In this document: piece by piece, positions 16,387 through 25,941 of the stretch | Layout: the number at the start of each line of letters is the position of its first letter | How positions within the stretch are numbered: position 1 is the first letter of the stretch | Assembly (NCBI RefSeq): GCF_030362795.1 | Contig: NZ_JAUCBM010000012.1 | Span: 1-64,000 of the forward strand | DNA from: Pseudochrobactrum kiredjianiae | Lineage (GTDB): Bacteria > Pseudomonadota > Alphaproteobacteria > Rhizobiales > Rhizobiaceae | DNA: 64,000 nucleotides | Direction of reading: 5' to 3' | Program-made: the position numbers and the translations under genes | The notes under the pieces: generated by a model | The model's input: only the letters and a program-made list of their open reading frames with translations | What the model was told of the DNA's origin: nothing | Database searches by the model: none

Positions 16387-17064
16387 ATGTTTAACAAAAT
16401 TGCTCTCGCCGCTTCCGCAGCAGTTCTCTTCTCCGGTACAGCAATGGCTGCTGATGCTATCGTTTACAACGAACCAGCACCAGTTGCAGTTGCAAACACA
16501 TTCAGCTGGGAAGGCGCATATGCCGGTGTGAATGCTGGCTACGGCTTCGGTAAAATGAAAGAAGACGGCGTAAGCGTTAAGCCACGCGGCTTCGTTGGTG
16601 GTATCCAGGCTGGTTACAACTGGCAGTTCGACCAGATCGTTGCTGGTATCGAAGCTGACTTCCAGGGTTCTACCATGAAGAAGTCTGTGACTTTCTATGA
16701 TGAACTCGGCGTTTACGAAGGCGATGTAAAAGCTAAAATCCAGTGGTTCGGTACTGTTCGTGGTCGTCTGGGTGCAGACATTGCTGAGCGTACAATGCTT
16801 TATGGTACAGCCGGTCTTGCCTATGGTAAGGTTAAAATTGAAGGCTACGATGCAGATCTCGGCCTGCACGAAAGCGCATCCAAGACCCGCGCTGGCTGGA
16901 CTGCCGGTGCTGGTATTGAGCATGCCTTCACAGACAACGTTACTCTGAAGACAGAATACCTTTACACAGACCTCGGCAAAGTTAAATTCCGTGACGAAGC
17001 TGATGTTTCTAAAGTTAAAACAAACTTCCACACTGTACGCGTTGGTGTGAACTACAAGTTCTAA
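16387..17064 (+). CDS. Outer-membrane beta-barrel protein, Omp25/Omp31 family
   Basis: The ATG at 16387 begins a signal peptide (MFNKIALAASAAVLFSGTAMA) followed by AADAIVYNEP; the frame extends upstream but without coding character. The 225-aa product is an eight-stranded barrel of the Brucella/rhizobial Omp25/31 type: the first strand starts FSWEGAYAGVNAGYGFG, a loop-strand pair carries GGIQAGYNWQFDQIVAGIEADFQG, and the C-terminus ends in VRVGVNYKF with terminal Phe. These abundant proteins stabilise the envelope and bind lipopolysaccharide. Codon choice is strongly biased (GGT, GCT, CTC, AAG), as expected for a highly expressed gene. It is monocistronic. Confidence 0.92.
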   Translation: MFNKIALAASAAVLFSGTAMAADAIVYNEPAPVAVANTFSWEGAYAGVNAGYGFGKMKEDGVSVKPRGFVGGIQAGYNWQFDQIVAGIEADFQGSTMKKSVTFYDELGVYEGDVKAKIQWFGTVRGRLGADIAERTMLYGTAGLAYGKVKIEGYDADLGLHESASKTRAGWTAGAGIEHAFTDNVTLKTEYLYTDLGKVKFRDEADVSKVKTNFHTVRVGVNYKF

Positions 17065-17146
17065 TCATCTGCTGAGAGGTGAAGGACGCCTCTTATGAAA
17101 TAAGCTCTTCCGCCTTCAGTGAAGGCGAAAGAGCGGTTCTCCAGAC

Positions 17147-17184
17147 AAAAAGCCCTGCGTAATTTTATATTACGCAGGGCTTTT
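17147..17184. terminator. Bidirectional terminator between omp and hisI
   Basis: A perfect 16-bp stem (AAAAGCCCTGCGTAAT and its complement) with a 6-nt loop has A-run and T-run ends, so it serves both convergent genes. A second weaker hairpin (GCTCTTCCGCC...GGCGAAAGAGC, 17104-17134) precedes it on the omp side. Confidence 0.9.
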
Positions 17185-17229
17185 CTGGTTTGTGCATTAA
17201 AAATTAAATAAAGTACTTAGTGTATTGTT

Positions 17230-17640
17230 TTATTTATGTAAAACAACATGATTGCCGTCGACATTTACGACGCGGTAAAAGCAGGAATGACGGTCGGTAT
17301 GGCAAGTCGGGCCATTGCCAGCAACTTTGACTTTAAGCCAAAGCGCATCTTGATCGCAGTCTGTGCGCATTTCGACAACAGTTTGCAGATTGCCGGATGT
17401 TTCGCCTTTTTTCCAAAGCGATTTGCGTGAGCGTGACCAGTAGTGGGTGATGCTGGTTTCCAGTGTCAGGCGCAGCGCTTCCGCATTCATATGCGCGACC
17501 ATCAGCAGCTCATTATCATCCGCATTGCAGACAACAGCTGTTATCAGACCGGCATTGTCAAAGCGCGGCGCAAAAACAGCACCTTCTTCGGTGCTGTGCT
17601 TGTCTGTCTGCGCAGGAAATTCTGGCGGGAGATGTGTCAT
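17230..17640 (-). CDS. hisI: Phosphoribosyl-AMP cyclohydrolase
   Basis: Third step of histidine synthesis: opens the adenine ring of phosphoribosyl-AMP in the cytoplasm. The 136-aa monofunctional form (no HisE domain) contains [30 protein letters not shown], the metal-binding [11 protein letters not shown] and the zinc-cysteine motif [13 protein letters not shown]. The gene starts inside the folE stop codon (ATGA, 17637-17640), so the two genes are translationally coupled. That folE-hisI pairing is common in alphaproteobacteria. Confidence 0.95.
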   Translation of the reverse strand: MTHLPPEFPAQTDKHSTEEGAVFAPRFDNAGLITAVVCNADDNELLMVAHMNAEALRLTLETSITHYWSRSRKSLWKKGETSGNLQTVVEMRTDCDQDALWLKVKVAGNGPTCHTDRHSCFYRVVNVDGNHVVLHK

Positions 17641-18248
17641 GAACCACTCCGTAGCATTGTCATGAACCGTACCTGATTGGCGATATCTGTTTCAAACGCG
17701 CCGGTAAAGGTTGTGGTTAGTGTGGTTGAGCCTTGTTTGCGAATACCACGCATGGCCATGCACATATGTTCCGCTTCAATCAAAACAGCAACACCGAGCG
17801 GCTTGAGAATGTTCTGAATGCTGTGTGCGATCTGTGCCGTCATGCTTTCCTGCGTTTGCAGGCGATGTGCAAACATATCAACGACGCGGGCAATTTTCGA
17901 CAGGCCGACAACCGAGCCATTTGGCAGATAACCGACATGCGCTTTACCAATAATCGGCACCATATGATGCTCACAATGGGAGAAGAAGCTGATATCTTTG
18001 ATCAGCACCATGTCTTTATAGCCGGCAACCTCTTCAAAGACGGTGCCCAGTTCTTCTTCCGGTGATTGTCCATAGCCTGAAAACAGTTCTTTATAGGCTT
18101 TGGCAACGCGTTTTGGCGTTTCAATCAGGCCTTCGCGGGATGTATCTTCACCCAGCCAGAGCAGGAGTGTTTTAACCGCAGCTTCGGCTTCAGCCTGCGT
18201 CGGACGGATCACATCATTGTTTTTTGTGTCGGCAATGTGCTTGTTCAT
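17637..18248 (-). CDS. folE: GTP cyclohydrolase I
   Basis: Converts GTP to dihydroneopterin triphosphate, the first step of folate (and pterin) synthesis. The 203-aa protein shows the tunnel fold and zinc site: [12 protein letters not shown] (Cys and His ligands), [29 protein letters not shown], and the second cysteine in [10 protein letters not shown]. This is the zinc-dependent type IA enzyme. It overlaps the next gene hisI by 4 bases. Confidence 0.96.
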   Translation of the reverse strand: MNKHIADTKNNDVIRPTQAEAEAAVKTLLLWLGEDTSREGLIETPKRVAKAYKELFSGYGQSPEEELGTVFEEVAGYKDMVLIKDISFFSHCEHHMVPIIGKAHVGYLPNGSVVGLSKIARVVDMFAHRLQTQESMTAQIAHSIQNILKPLGVAVLIEAEHMCMAMRGIRKQGSTTLTTTFTGAFETDIANQVRFMTMLRSGS

Positions 18249-18617
18249 ATCGAGCTCCCGTAGTCTCCCTCAGCGGAGAGACGAGTTAAACGGACACTGT
18301 TACGAAGCTTGCTCAGGCAGTAAAATAATCTGTACCGCTGAAGGCTTGGCAGTTATGTCAGGGTAATTATCGGCATTTGCAGATTATAGCCAAAAGCCTG
18401 ATCTGCCTGTCTTTATCAGCTGTTCCGCATATGCCGGAATAGTAAATGCCCGCTCTATATAGAGTAAGCAGAAGATATTAAAAGGGCAAAGAGTGCCGAT
18501 TTATGTCGTATTCAGGTTGTGGTATTGGGTTTAGCAGCTTGAAATGAAATATTTATATCGCCATTTATAGAGCGTATTCAAAATAAGCATTTTGAGTGTC
18601 GAACAAGGAGAATCCAG
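18249..18617. other. 369-bp divergent intergenic region (folE / iscU-like)
   Basis: No gene or clear structured RNA. It must contain the promoters for both divergent genes. A short hairpin CTCCCTCAGCGGAGAG lies just upstream of folE (about 18264-18280). Confidence 0.5.
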
Positions 18618-19058
18618 ATGATTAATGATATGTATAATGCCCGGATTCTGGAATTTGCCGGTAATATTCCGCATATTGGCCGCCTTGAGGTGCCCGACGC
18701 TACTGCAAAAGCGCATTCCAAACTCTGCGGCTCGACAGTCTTAGTTGATTTGAAGTTGAAAGACGGCGTGGTGACGGATTTTGCCCATGAGGTGAAGGCT
18801 TGCGCTTTAGGGCAGGCGACATCTTCGGTGATGGCACGCCATATTATTGGCTCCACAGAAGCGGAATTACGTGCTTTGCAGGCGCAAATGACTGCTATGC
18901 TGAAAGAAAACGGCGCACCTCCGGAAGGGCGCTTTGAGGATTTACGTTTTTTCGAGCCGGTGCGCGATTATAAAGCCCGTCATGCTTCCACTTTGCTGAC
19001 CTTTGATGCGGTTGTTGATTGCCTCGATCAAATTGCAGCCAAAGCTGTAGCCCAATAA
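18618..19058 (+). CDS. IscU/NifU-like iron-sulfur scaffold family protein lacking the third ligand cysteine
   Basis: A 146-aa NifU-N/IscU-fold protein, starting after AAGGAG. Two of the canonical cluster-ligand cysteines are present: C37 in KLCGST and C62 in KACALGQAT. The third, expected near residue 122, is replaced in YKARHASTLLTF (His/Ala). The Asp before the first Cys is also absent. It may build or deliver clusters through other ligands (H122, or C135 nearby), or have another role. It sits two bases upstream of yidD. It is the usual alphaproteobacterial stand-alone homologue rather than part of an isc or suf operon. Confidence 0.82.
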   Translation: MINDMYNARILEFAGNIPHIGRLEVPDATAKAHSKLCGSTVLVDLKLKDGVVTDFAHEVKACALGQATSSVMARHIIGSTEAELRALQAQMTAMLKENGAPPEGRFEDLRFFEPVRDYKARHASTLLTFDAVVDCLDQIAAKAVAQ

Positions 19059-19059
19059 T

Positions 19060-19425
19060 ATGTGCCCGCCGCAGTCCGAGCAGAAAGCGCGTAAGCGCTA
19101 TAGCCGTAATTATCAGGGTGCATGGCGCAAAACGCCGGATCGCCTGCTGGGAATCGGACTTATACGGCTTTATCAGCTGACGCTATCGGGCTTTATCGGT
19201 AATTCCTGCCGGCATATGCCGACCTGTTCTGAATATGCCTATGAGGCTCTCGCCCGTTATGGTTTGTGGACGGGCGGCTGGATGGGGTTGTTTCGTATTA
19301 TGCGTTGCGGGCCGTTTGGCACCTGCGGCATTGATCGCGTGCCGGAAGTGCTGGAGCCACGCTATAAATGGTATTTTCCGTGGCGTTATTGGCACATTTC
19401 GGCTGCAAAACCCAATAATGACTAA
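19060..19425 (+). CDS. yidD: Membrane protein insertion efficiency factor YidD
   Basis: Small amphipathic protein that assists YidC in inserting inner-membrane proteins. The signature is intact: LIRLYQLTLSGFIGNSCRHMPTCSEYAYEALARYG, then GWMGLFRIMRCGPFGTCGIDRVPE. At 121 aa it is a little longer than the enterobacterial form because of a basic N-terminal extension (about 30 residues). It begins two bases after the previous stop, so it is probably co-transcribed with the IscU-like gene. Confidence 0.93.
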   Translation: MCPPQSEQKARKRYSRNYQGAWRKTPDRLLGIGLIRLYQLTLSGFIGNSCRHMPTCSEYAYEALARYGLWTGGWMGLFRIMRCGPFGTCGIDRVPEVLEPRYKWYFPWRYWHISAAKPNND

Positions 19426-19523
19426 GCTTTTCTTCGCGCAAGGTTTATTTCCCTCGCTACATTGATTATAGAGAGATTGCCGGATGCATCTGCACTTCGT
19501 TTTGCAGGAGCCGGAAGCATGAA

Positions 19524-19616
19524 GCGTATCCCGAAAAGTGGGAACCGGTTTTCGGATAAGATACGCGAAAACAAAACAGAGCATTTCCTGTGTTTCAAAT
19601 TGGATTGGAAATGCTC
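19524..19616. repeat. Composite palindromic intergenic repeat (Rhizobiales type)
   Basis: Two adjacent imperfect palindromes. At 19524-19566 GCGTATC...GATACGC encloses CCCGAAAAGTGGGAACCGG / TTTTCGG. At 19579-19616 GAGCATTTCC pairs with GGAAATGCTC. Both modules resemble mosaic palindromic repeats dispersed through Brucella, Ochrobactrum and rhizobial genomes. It lies between yidD and thrS and could fold in RNA as two stem-loops. Confidence 0.75.
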
Positions 19617-19671
19617 GGATTTACTCTAAACACCCACCCGCAATCGTTGGCGGGACTGGATGAGGATGACA

Positions 19672-21639
19672 ATGTCTAATCTTATTACTCTCGAATTTCC
19701 TGACGGCTCACAGCGCGAATATGATCCGGCCATGACTGGTCTGGCGCTTGCCGAATCCATCTCCAAATCACTGGCTAAGAAGTCTGTCGCCTATGCGGTT
19801 GACGGCACCGTGCGTGATTTGTCCGAGCCACTTGGCGCGTCAGGCAAAGTCGAGATTCTCACCCGTGAAGATCCGCGTGCGCTGGAGTTGATCCGCCACG
19901 ACTGCGCCCACGTTCTGGCTGAAGCTGTGCAGGAGCTTTTCCCTGGCACGCAGGTCACAATCGGACCGGTTATTGAAAACGGTTTTTATTATGACTTTGC
20001 CCGCAATGAGCCTTTCACACCCGATGACCTGCCGGTTATCGAAAAGAAAATGCGTGAAATCATTGCTCGCAACAAGTCGTTCACACGCGAAGTCTGGACA
20101 CGCGAAAAAGCCAAACAGGTTTTCTCCGATAAGGGTGAATCCTATAAGGTTGAGCTGATTGACGCGATCCCTGCAGGTCAGGATCTGAAGATCTATTATC
20201 AGGGCGACTGGTTTGATCTTTGCCGCGGTCCGCATATGGCGTCCACAGGTCAGATCGGCAATGCGTTCAAACTGATGAAAGTTGCCGGTGCTTATTGGCG
20301 CGGTGACAGCAACAATCCGATGCTGACACGTATTTACGGTACAGCTTTCGCGAATGATGCTGATCTGCAGCAATATCTGACAATGCTGGAAGAAGCTGAA
20401 AAGCGCGACCATCGCCGTCTCGGCCGTGAAATGGATCTGTTCCATTTTCAGGAAGAAGGTCCGGGGGTTGTGTTCTGGCATGCTAAGGGCTGGCGCATGT
20501 TCCAGAGCCTTGTCAGCTACATGCGTCGTCGTCTCGACGATCATGGCTATCAGGAAGTCAACGCACCGCAGGTGCTGGATAAATCCCTTTGGGAAACATC
20601 CGGTCATTGGGGCTGGTATAAAGACAACATGTTCAAGGTCACCACTGCCGGTGATGACACTGAAGATGACCGCGTTTTCGCGCTGAAGCCGATGAACTGC
20701 CCGGGTCACGTACAGATTTTCAAACATGGTTTGAAATCCTACCGCGATCTGCCGATCAAAATGGCGGAATTCGGTAATGTACATCGTTATGAGCCATCAG
20801 GTGCGCTGCATGGTCTGATGCGCGTTCGCGGCTTTACGCAGGATGATGCGCATATCTTCTGTACAGATGAACAGATGGCCGATGAATGCCTGCGCATTAA
20901 CGACCTGATTCTCTCGACTTATGCCGATTTCGGCTTCGATCAGATCACTGTCAAGCTCTCCACACGTCCTGAAAAGCGCGTGGGTGATGATGCGCTTTGG
21001 GATCGTGCGGAAAGCGTCATGGGCGAAGTGCTCAAGACAATTGAAGCTAATTCCGGCGGCCGTATCAAAACCGGCATTCTGCCAGGTGAGGGTGCGTTCT
21101 ACGGACCTAAGTTCGAATATACGCTGAAAGATGCAATCGGTCGTGAATGGCAGTGCGGTACAACGCAGGTTGACTTCAACCTGCCGGAACGCTTCGGTGC
21201 ATTCTATATCGACAACAACTCCGAGAAGCAGCAGCCGGTAATGATCCACCGCGCGATCTGTGGTTCGATGGAGCGTTTCCTCGGTATTCTGATCGAGAAC
21301 TTTGCCGGTCATATGCCGCTGTGGTTCGCACCAATTCAGGTTGTGGTCGCAACGATCACTTCGGAAGCGGATGATTATGGTCGTGAAGTTGCCAGCCTGC
21401 TCAAAAAAGCTGGCTTGCAGGTTACAACCGACTTCCGCAACGAGAAGATCAACTACAAGGTGCGTGAGCATTCGCTGCAGAAAGTGCCGGCCATTCTGGT
21501 GCTTGGTAAGCGTGAAGCAGAGGAGCGCACAGTGAATATTCGCCGCCTCGGCTCCCGTGACCAGACACCTATGTCGCTGGATGAAGCGCTGAGCTCATTG
21601 CGCGAAGAGGCAACACCGCCGGATCTTCGCCGCGCATAA
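19672..21639 (+). CDS. thrS: Threonyl-tRNA synthetase
   Basis: Class II synthetase that charges tRNA-Thr. I chose the ATG at 19672, preceded by GAGGATGA; two in-frame ATGs lie 6 and 12 bases upstream. The 655-aa protein has an N-terminal TGS domain (about 1-62), an editing domain with the [10 protein letters not shown] zinc motif (about 75-85), the catalytic core (motif 2 [30 protein letters not shown]; motif 3 near the conserved [17 protein letters not shown]) and a C-terminal anticodon-binding domain. It is closed by the terminator at 21651. Confidence 0.97.
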   Translation: MSNLITLEFPDGSQREYDPAMTGLALAESISKSLAKKSVAYAVDGTVRDLSEPLGASGKVEILTREDPRALELIRHDCAHVLAEAVQELFPGTQVTIGPVIENGFYYDFARNEPFTPDDLPVIEKKMREIIARNKSFTREVWTREKAKQVFSDKGESYKVELIDAIPAGQDLKIYYQGDWFDLCRGPHMASTGQIGNAFKLMKVAGAYWRGDSNNPMLTRIYGTAFANDADLQQYLTMLEEAEKRDHRRLGREMDLFHFQEEGPGVVFWHAKGWRMFQSLVSYMRRRLDDHGYQEVNAPQVLDKSLWETSGHWGWYKDNMFKVTTAGDDTEDDRVFALKPMNCPGHVQIFKHGLKSYRDLPIKMAEFGNVHRYEPSGALHGLMRVRGFTQDDAHIFCTDEQMADECLRINDLILSTYADFGFDQITVKLSTRPEKRVGDDALWDRAESVMGEVLKTIEANSGGRIKTGILPGEGAFYGPKFEYTLKDAIGREWQCGTTQVDFNLPERFGAFYIDNNSEKQQPVMIHRAICGSMERFLGILIENFAGHMPLWFAPIQVVVATITSEADDYGREVASLLKKAGLQVTTDFRNEKINYKVREHSLQKVPAILVLGKREAEERTVNIRRLGSRDQTPMSLDEALSSLREEATPPDLRRA

Positions 21640-21650
21640 CTGAAATAAGA

Positions 21651-21673
21651 AAAGGCCGGAGCAATCCGGCCTT
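21651..21673 (+). terminator. thrS terminator
   Basis: AAAGGCCGGA / TCCGGCCTTT stem, 3-nt loop, followed by TTTTGTTT, 12 bases after the thrS stop. Confidence 0.9.
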
Positions 21674-21700
21674 TTTGTTTACTTCAATATTTAGGTACCA

Positions 21701-22267
21701 ATGCGCAGCACCTCATTCTCACAATTTTGGAATAGTAGATTCTCAGGCTCGCTGCCTTTGATGTATCTTTTACGCGAAGAAAAACGAGACCAATGGGTAA
21801 GGTTTTATTCTCTGCCTGAAGGAAAACGCTATCCTTTCGATGAACGCGAAGAGGAAGAGATTTTAAAACGCTACAACAGCGTTGCGGGATTTGTTTTTGA
21901 TGACAATGAACCTGTGTGGCTGGTTGCTAACACTGGTGTTCATAGATCTGAAACGCGTCATGTTTTAAAATTACTAGCGATGGATTTTAAAAGCACTGGT
22001 GTAAAATCTTATACTGATGCTGACGGAGATAAATGCAAATCCCGTTTTTTCTATAAACAGGATCATTGGAAAAGCGGCGCATTTAATGATTTATTTTCTC
22101 TCACTATCCATGAGAAAATATCAGGCATCCTGTTTGTAAATCAAAAAGCACAGCTCTTTTATGCATATGACGGCGGAATGGATGTCATCTTATCAGGTGC
22201 AAATCAGCTTGATCACATCAAACACCAATTTGAACAATGGCGTTCTCCGCTTTTAAGTGGCTTGTGA
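21701..22267 (+). CDS. DUF3885 domain protein
   Basis: The 188-aa cytoplasmic protein matches the DUF3885 pattern: an opening of the type FWNSRFSGSLPLMYLLREE...RWVRFYSLPEGKRYP and an ending of the type LFYAYDGGMDVILSG. The function of the family is unknown; members often occur near immunity or toxin loci, but no toxin is visible here. The start at 21701 retains the conserved N-terminal segment although its ribosome site is weak. It is convergent with hspQ, with one base between the stop codons. Codon use is more AT-rich than in thrS. Confidence 0.75.
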   Translation: MRSTSFSQFWNSRFSGSLPLMYLLREEKRDQWVRFYSLPEGKRYPFDEREEEEILKRYNSVAGFVFDDNEPVWLVANTGVHRSETRHVLKLLAMDFKSTGVKSYTDADGDKCKSRFFYKQDHWKSGAFNDLFSLTIHEKISGILFVNQKAQLFYAYDGGMDVILSGANQLDHIKHQFEQWRSPLLSGL

Positions 22268-22268
22268 T

Positions 22269-22607
22269 TTAATTCAGAGGTGCGGCTTTAAAGCGATATT
22301 CACCCTGACTGTCGATGTCGAAATAGTCGCCAAGTTGCGGATGACGCAGGGGTTCGTCGCTTTCATCTTCTTCCAGATTTTGCTCTGAGACATAGGCCAC
22401 GTAATCAGTTTCTTCATTCTCTGCCAGCACATGATAGAACGGCTGCTCACGTTTCGGGCGTGAGGCTTCAGGAATGGACATGTACCATTCTTCTGTATTG
22501 GCAAATTCCAGATCTACATCAAAAATGATACCGCGGAACGGCAACAGGCGGTGACGCACCACCTGTCCGATCTGGAAACGTGCATATTTTACTTCAAAGG
22601 CACTCAT
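22269..22607 (-). CDS. hspQ: Heat shock protein HspQ (hemimethylated-DNA-binding family)
   Basis: The 112-aa protein has the YccV/HspQ fold: KFQIGQVVRH-like start (FQIGQVVRHRLLPFRGIIFDVD), then WY..IPEASRPKREQPFYHVLAENEE and YVSEQNL. In enterobacteria it binds hemimethylated DNA and acts as a specificity factor for Lon protease; in alphaproteobacteria the role is inferred by homology. It overlaps the upstream monooxygenase gene by 4 bases (ATGA), so the two are coupled. Confidence 0.9.
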   Translation of the reverse strand: MSAFEVKYARFQIGQVVRHRLLPFRGIIFDVDLEFANTEEWYMSIPEASRPKREQPFYHVLAENEETDYVAYVSEQNLEEDESDEPLRHPQLGDYFDIDSQGEYRFKAAPLN

Positions 22608-23887
22608 TTTGATCCGTCTTGGTGTGGCATTGCAGCCGGAGTTGTTACTTTTTTATTGGCGGCAGAGAAAGATGGCAGCAGAGCTTTGAAGCCACCACCT
22701 GGACGCAGGCCCTCACGCATGAAGAAAGCACGCAGCGGCGGTACAACGCGCAGAATTTCCAGACCTGTGCCACGAATAATCTGCGCAGGGAGGAAATCCG
22801 ACAATAGTGTGCGGTTCAGCACATCGACAGAGCCGGTACGTGCCAGAATATCAGGGCGGCGACCACTGTCATAGGCGCGGATAACGCGATCGGAACCGGC
22901 ATCCTGCTTGTCTTTGCTTAATGCAGAGATCAGTGTTTCCACATCACGGGTGCCGAGATTGAGACCTTGCGCACCAATCGGCGGGAACACATGAGCCGCT
23001 TCACCGATCAGGATTGTGCGCTTGACTGCAAATTTCAGCGGTACAAGACCGGAGAGCGGCCATGCCTGCTGTTTGGTATCAACCGTGATTTCACCCAGCA
23101 TGGACTGCATTTTGGTTTCAATCTCACGGGCGAGCTGTTCTGTATCCAGTGCCATCAGATTTTTGGCACGCAACGGATTGGCAACCCAGACGAGACTGGA
23201 GCGGTTTCCGGGCAGCGGTACCTGCGTAAAAGGACCATCTTCAGTGTGGAATTCAGTCGAAATATTCTGATGTGGGACTTTATGGCTGAAAGAGCACACC
23301 ACAGCGGTCTGCGGATAGTGCCAGCGGCGTGTATTAATACCCGCAGCATCACGCGCAAAGCTGTTGCGGCCATCAGCAGCCACGACCAGCGGTGTGGTCA
23401 CAACCTGTCCGTCGCTGAAAGTCACACTGATACTGTCTGTGCTATGCTGATAGGCTGTCGCATTGCTGAAATTACGGGCAATACGTGGATGCGCTGTAAC
23501 TGCTTCATGCAGTGCGCGGTTCAGCACCAGATTGGGAATATTATAGCCAAAGGCTTCCGTGCCAATTTCCGAGGCGCGGAATGTCACTGCAGGACTGCGG
23601 ATCAGTCTGCGGGTGCCGTCAACAATACGCATTGAGGCGAGTGCTGCCGTATCAGGACGGATGGTCTGCCATATGCCGAGACTATCCAGATATTCAATTG
23701 CAGGCATCATCAGCGCCGTAGTGCGGCGGTCATCCTGATTACTGACAGGGCCTGCCAGCAAAACATCATAGCCTGCCTGCGCCATTGCCAATGCAGCAAT
23801 CATCCCTGCAGGGCCGCTGCCGCTGACAAGAATTCGAGCCGATTGTATGGTTGCGTTGAAATCAGAATGATGATCTGAATCAGACAT
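22604..23887 (-). CDS. FAD-dependent monooxygenase, UbiH/UbiF/COQ6 family
   Basis: The 427-aa flavoprotein has an N-terminal Rossmann FAD site (ILVSGSGPAGMIAALAMAQAGYDVLLAG), the DG motif (VVAADGRNSFAR, about residue 175) and the GD motif (ILIGEAAHVFPPIGAQGLNLGTRDVETL, about 300). UbiH-type enzymes hydroxylate the ubiquinone ring, so a role in ubiquinone synthesis is likely; the exact ring position cannot be told from sequence. The usual GD is GE in this copy. It forms a two-gene operon with hspQ. Confidence 0.88.
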   Translation of the reverse strand: MSDSDHHSDFNATIQSARILVSGSGPAGMIAALAMAQAGYDVLLAGPVSNQDDRRTTALMMPAIEYLDSLGIWQTIRPDTAALASMRIVDGTRRLIRSPAVTFRASEIGTEAFGYNIPNLVLNRALHEAVTAHPRIARNFSNATAYQHSTDSISVTFSDGQVVTTPLVVAADGRNSFARDAAGINTRRWHYPQTAVVCSFSHKVPHQNISTEFHTEDGPFTQVPLPGNRSSLVWVANPLRAKNLMALDTEQLAREIETKMQSMLGEITVDTKQQAWPLSGLVPLKFAVKRTILIGEAAHVFPPIGAQGLNLGTRDVETLISALSKDKQDAGSDRVIRAYDSGRRPDILARTGSVDVLNRTLLSDFLPAQIIRGTGLEILRVVPPLRAFFMREGLRPGGGFKALLPSFSAANKKVTTPAAMPHQDGSK

Positions 23888-24163
23888 GATGCACCTCTTA
23901 TTTTCCGGCTTTTAGTCAGACTTTCAATCCTAAAAAGCCATAATCAAATTAGCCAGCTCAATCTAATAGGCCATAACTAGCCGTTTCAACACCAAAAACA
24001 TATAATTAAACTGGAGATAGTGGCGACAAGCGGGTAACTTCTTTGGATGAGCGACATTTTGTCTGTTTTTCAACTCTCCTTTTCTTGCACTTTTAGTGAT
24101 TTTCGACAAAAGCTGTACGGACTGGTAATTCATTAATTTTTTGTAATAGAATCGGCGAAGACC

Positions 24164-24916
24164 TTGAAAGTGAAACTGACAGAAAAACTGAAAGCAAAAA
24201 AAGTCACCGTACCTCAGGTTCGGGCTTTTTCTGTTCACCTGTTAACGGCTTCCGGTTCGTTTCTGGCGTTCCTGTCACTGGTTGCTGCCAGTGAAGAAAA
24301 CTGGACGGCAATGTTTCTCTGGCTGGGGCTGGCGCTGTTCGTCGATGGTATTGACGGGCCAATCGCCCGCAAGCTTGAAGTGAAATATGTACTGCCAAAC
24401 TGGTCGGGCGAGTTGCTCGATAATATTATTGATTATGTGACTTATGTGCTGATCCCCGCTTTTGCACTCTATCAGAGCGGCTTTATGGGGCATGGCCTGT
24501 CGTTCCTCTCAGGCGCGATCATCGTTATCAGCAGCGCGATCTACTATGCCGATACGGGTATGAAGACCAAAGAGAACTTCTTTAAAGGCTTCCCTGTGGT
24601 CTGGAACATGGTGGTATTCACGCTGTTTATCGTCGGACCCGGCGAGTGGACAGCTTTCGGTATCGTTGTCGTCTCCGCAATCCTGTCTTTCATGCCGCTG
24701 AACTTCTTGCATCCGGTGCGCGTTGCCCGTTTGCGTCCGCTCAACCTCACCATCTTTCTGGCATGGTGTGTGTTCGGTGTGGCCGGTATTTACTACCATA
24801 TGGATGCGCCACTCTGGGTGCGTATCGGCATCACCGTAACCGGTATTTATCTCTACTGCATCGGTATTGTGATGCAGTTCCTGCCTAATCTTGGTCTTAA
24901 AACAGCTGCGAAATAA
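24164..24916 (+). CDS. pcs: Phosphatidylcholine synthase
   Basis: Inner-membrane enzyme that makes phosphatidylcholine directly from choline and CDP-diacylglycerol, a pathway typical of host-associated alphaproteobacteria. It has about eight membrane helices. The CDP-alcohol phosphotransferase motif is complete: DGIDGPIARKLE, then GELLDNIIDYVTY (pattern DGxxxxxAR...GxxxDxxxD, about residues 62-90). The start is TTG at 24164 or GTG at 24170; there is no ATG upstream of the first helix. At 250 aa the length is normal. It is followed at 15 bp by a quinone oxidoreductase gene. Confidence 0.93.
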   Translation: MKVKLTEKLKAKKVTVPQVRAFSVHLLTASGSFLAFLSLVAASEENWTAMFLWLGLALFVDGIDGPIARKLEVKYVLPNWSGELLDNIIDYVTYVLIPAFALYQSGFMGHGLSFLSGAIIVISSAIYYADTGMKTKENFFKGFPVVWNMVVFTLFIVGPGEWTAFGIVVVSAILSFMPLNFLHPVRVARLRPLNLTIFLAWCVFGVAGIYYHMDAPLWVRIGITVTGIYLYCIGIVMQFLPNLGLKTAAK

Positions 24917-24931
24917 CAGGGAATACAGACT

Positions 24932-25906
24932 ATGACGAATGCCATTCTGATCCGCGAAACCGGTGGTGCTGATGTTCTGAAATATGAACAGGTTGAAATT
25001 GGTCAGCCAATAGCCGGTGAAGCCCGCATCCGCCATGAAGCGGTTGGTCTGAACTTCATCGATGTCTATTTCCGTACCGGTCTCTATAAAGCACCGCAAA
25101 TGCCTTTCATTCCGGGGCAGGAAGGTGCGGGAACTGTTGTGGCTGTCGGCGAGGGTGTAACTAATGTCAAAACCGGTGATCGCGTTGCCTATACTGGTGC
25201 TATGGGCGCTTATGCTGATGAGCGTCTGATTGCTGCTGATCGTCTGGTAAAAGTGCCGGATAATATGGATCTGCGCCTTGCCGCATCGATGATGCTCAAA
25301 GGCATGACCGCTTATTATCTGACCAATCTGACATATAAAATCCAGAAGGGCGATACAGTTCTGATCCATGCGGCTGCCGGCGGCGTAGGACAGATTGCTG
25401 GTCAGTGGGCGAAACATCTTGGTGCGACAGTTATCGGCACTGCGGGCTCGCAAGAGAAAATCGATCTTGCGCTGTCACTCGGCTATGATCACGTGATCAA
25501 TTACCGTGAAGATAATTTCGTCGAGAAGGTGAAGGAATTTACCGGCGGAAAAGGTTTGCCGGTGGTTTATGACAGTGTCGGCAAAGATACTTTCCCTGCA
25601 TCGCTGCAGGTTCTGCAACCACGCGGTTTGTTTGTGAGCTATGGCAATGCCTCGGGGCCGGTGCCGCCATTCGAACTGGCACTGCTTAATCAATATGGCT
25701 CGATATACATGACACGTCCGTCGCTTGGCGCTTATATTGCAACGCGGGAAGAACTTGAGCGTGCAGCAGCGGCACTGTTTGATGTGGTTGCCAGCGGTGC
25801 TGTCAAAATCAACCTCAATCAAACCTATGATCTTCGTGATGCCGCACAGGCGCATCGCGATCTCGAAGACCGCAAGACCACCGGAACAACAGTGTTGATT
25901 CCGTAA
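24932..25906 (+). CDS. Quinone oxidoreductase (zinc-free medium-chain dehydrogenase, QOR type)
   Basis: NADPH-dependent quinone reductase of the zeta-crystallin group. The 324-aa protein has the GroES-like N-terminal domain (GLNFIDVYFRTGLY, PGQEGAGTVVAVGEGV) and a Rossmann domain with AAAGGVGQIAGQWAKHLGATVIG (about 145-165). The zinc-binding cysteines of alcohol dehydrogenases are absent, as expected. It is co-directional with pcs at a 15-bp gap, so probably one transcript, ended by the hairpin at 25942. Confidence 0.93.
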   Translation: MTNAILIRETGGADVLKYEQVEIGQPIAGEARIRHEAVGLNFIDVYFRTGLYKAPQMPFIPGQEGAGTVVAVGEGVTNVKTGDRVAYTGAMGAYADERLIAADRLVKVPDNMDLRLAASMMLKGMTAYYLTNLTYKIQKGDTVLIHAAAGGVGQIAGQWAKHLGATVIGTAGSQEKIDLALSLGYDHVINYREDNFVEKVKEFTGGKGLPVVYDSVGKDTFPASLQVLQPRGLFVSYGNASGPVPPFELALLNQYGSIYMTRPSLGAYIATREELERAAAALFDVVASGAVKINLNQTYDLRDAAQAHRDLEDRKTTGTTVLIP

Positions 25907-25941
25907 AACCGGCATTCTCTGCCGTTTAAAACCCTGTTGAA

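Noticed and set aside
16369-17031. 220-codon minus-strand frame opposite the Omp25-like gene
   Set aside because: It arises from the biased codon use of the highly expressed gene; rich in Cys and Asn, no ribosome site.
19840-20784. 314-codon minus-strand frame opposite thrS
   Set aside because: Antisense shadow of a conserved synthetase; no start signal and no recognisable domain.
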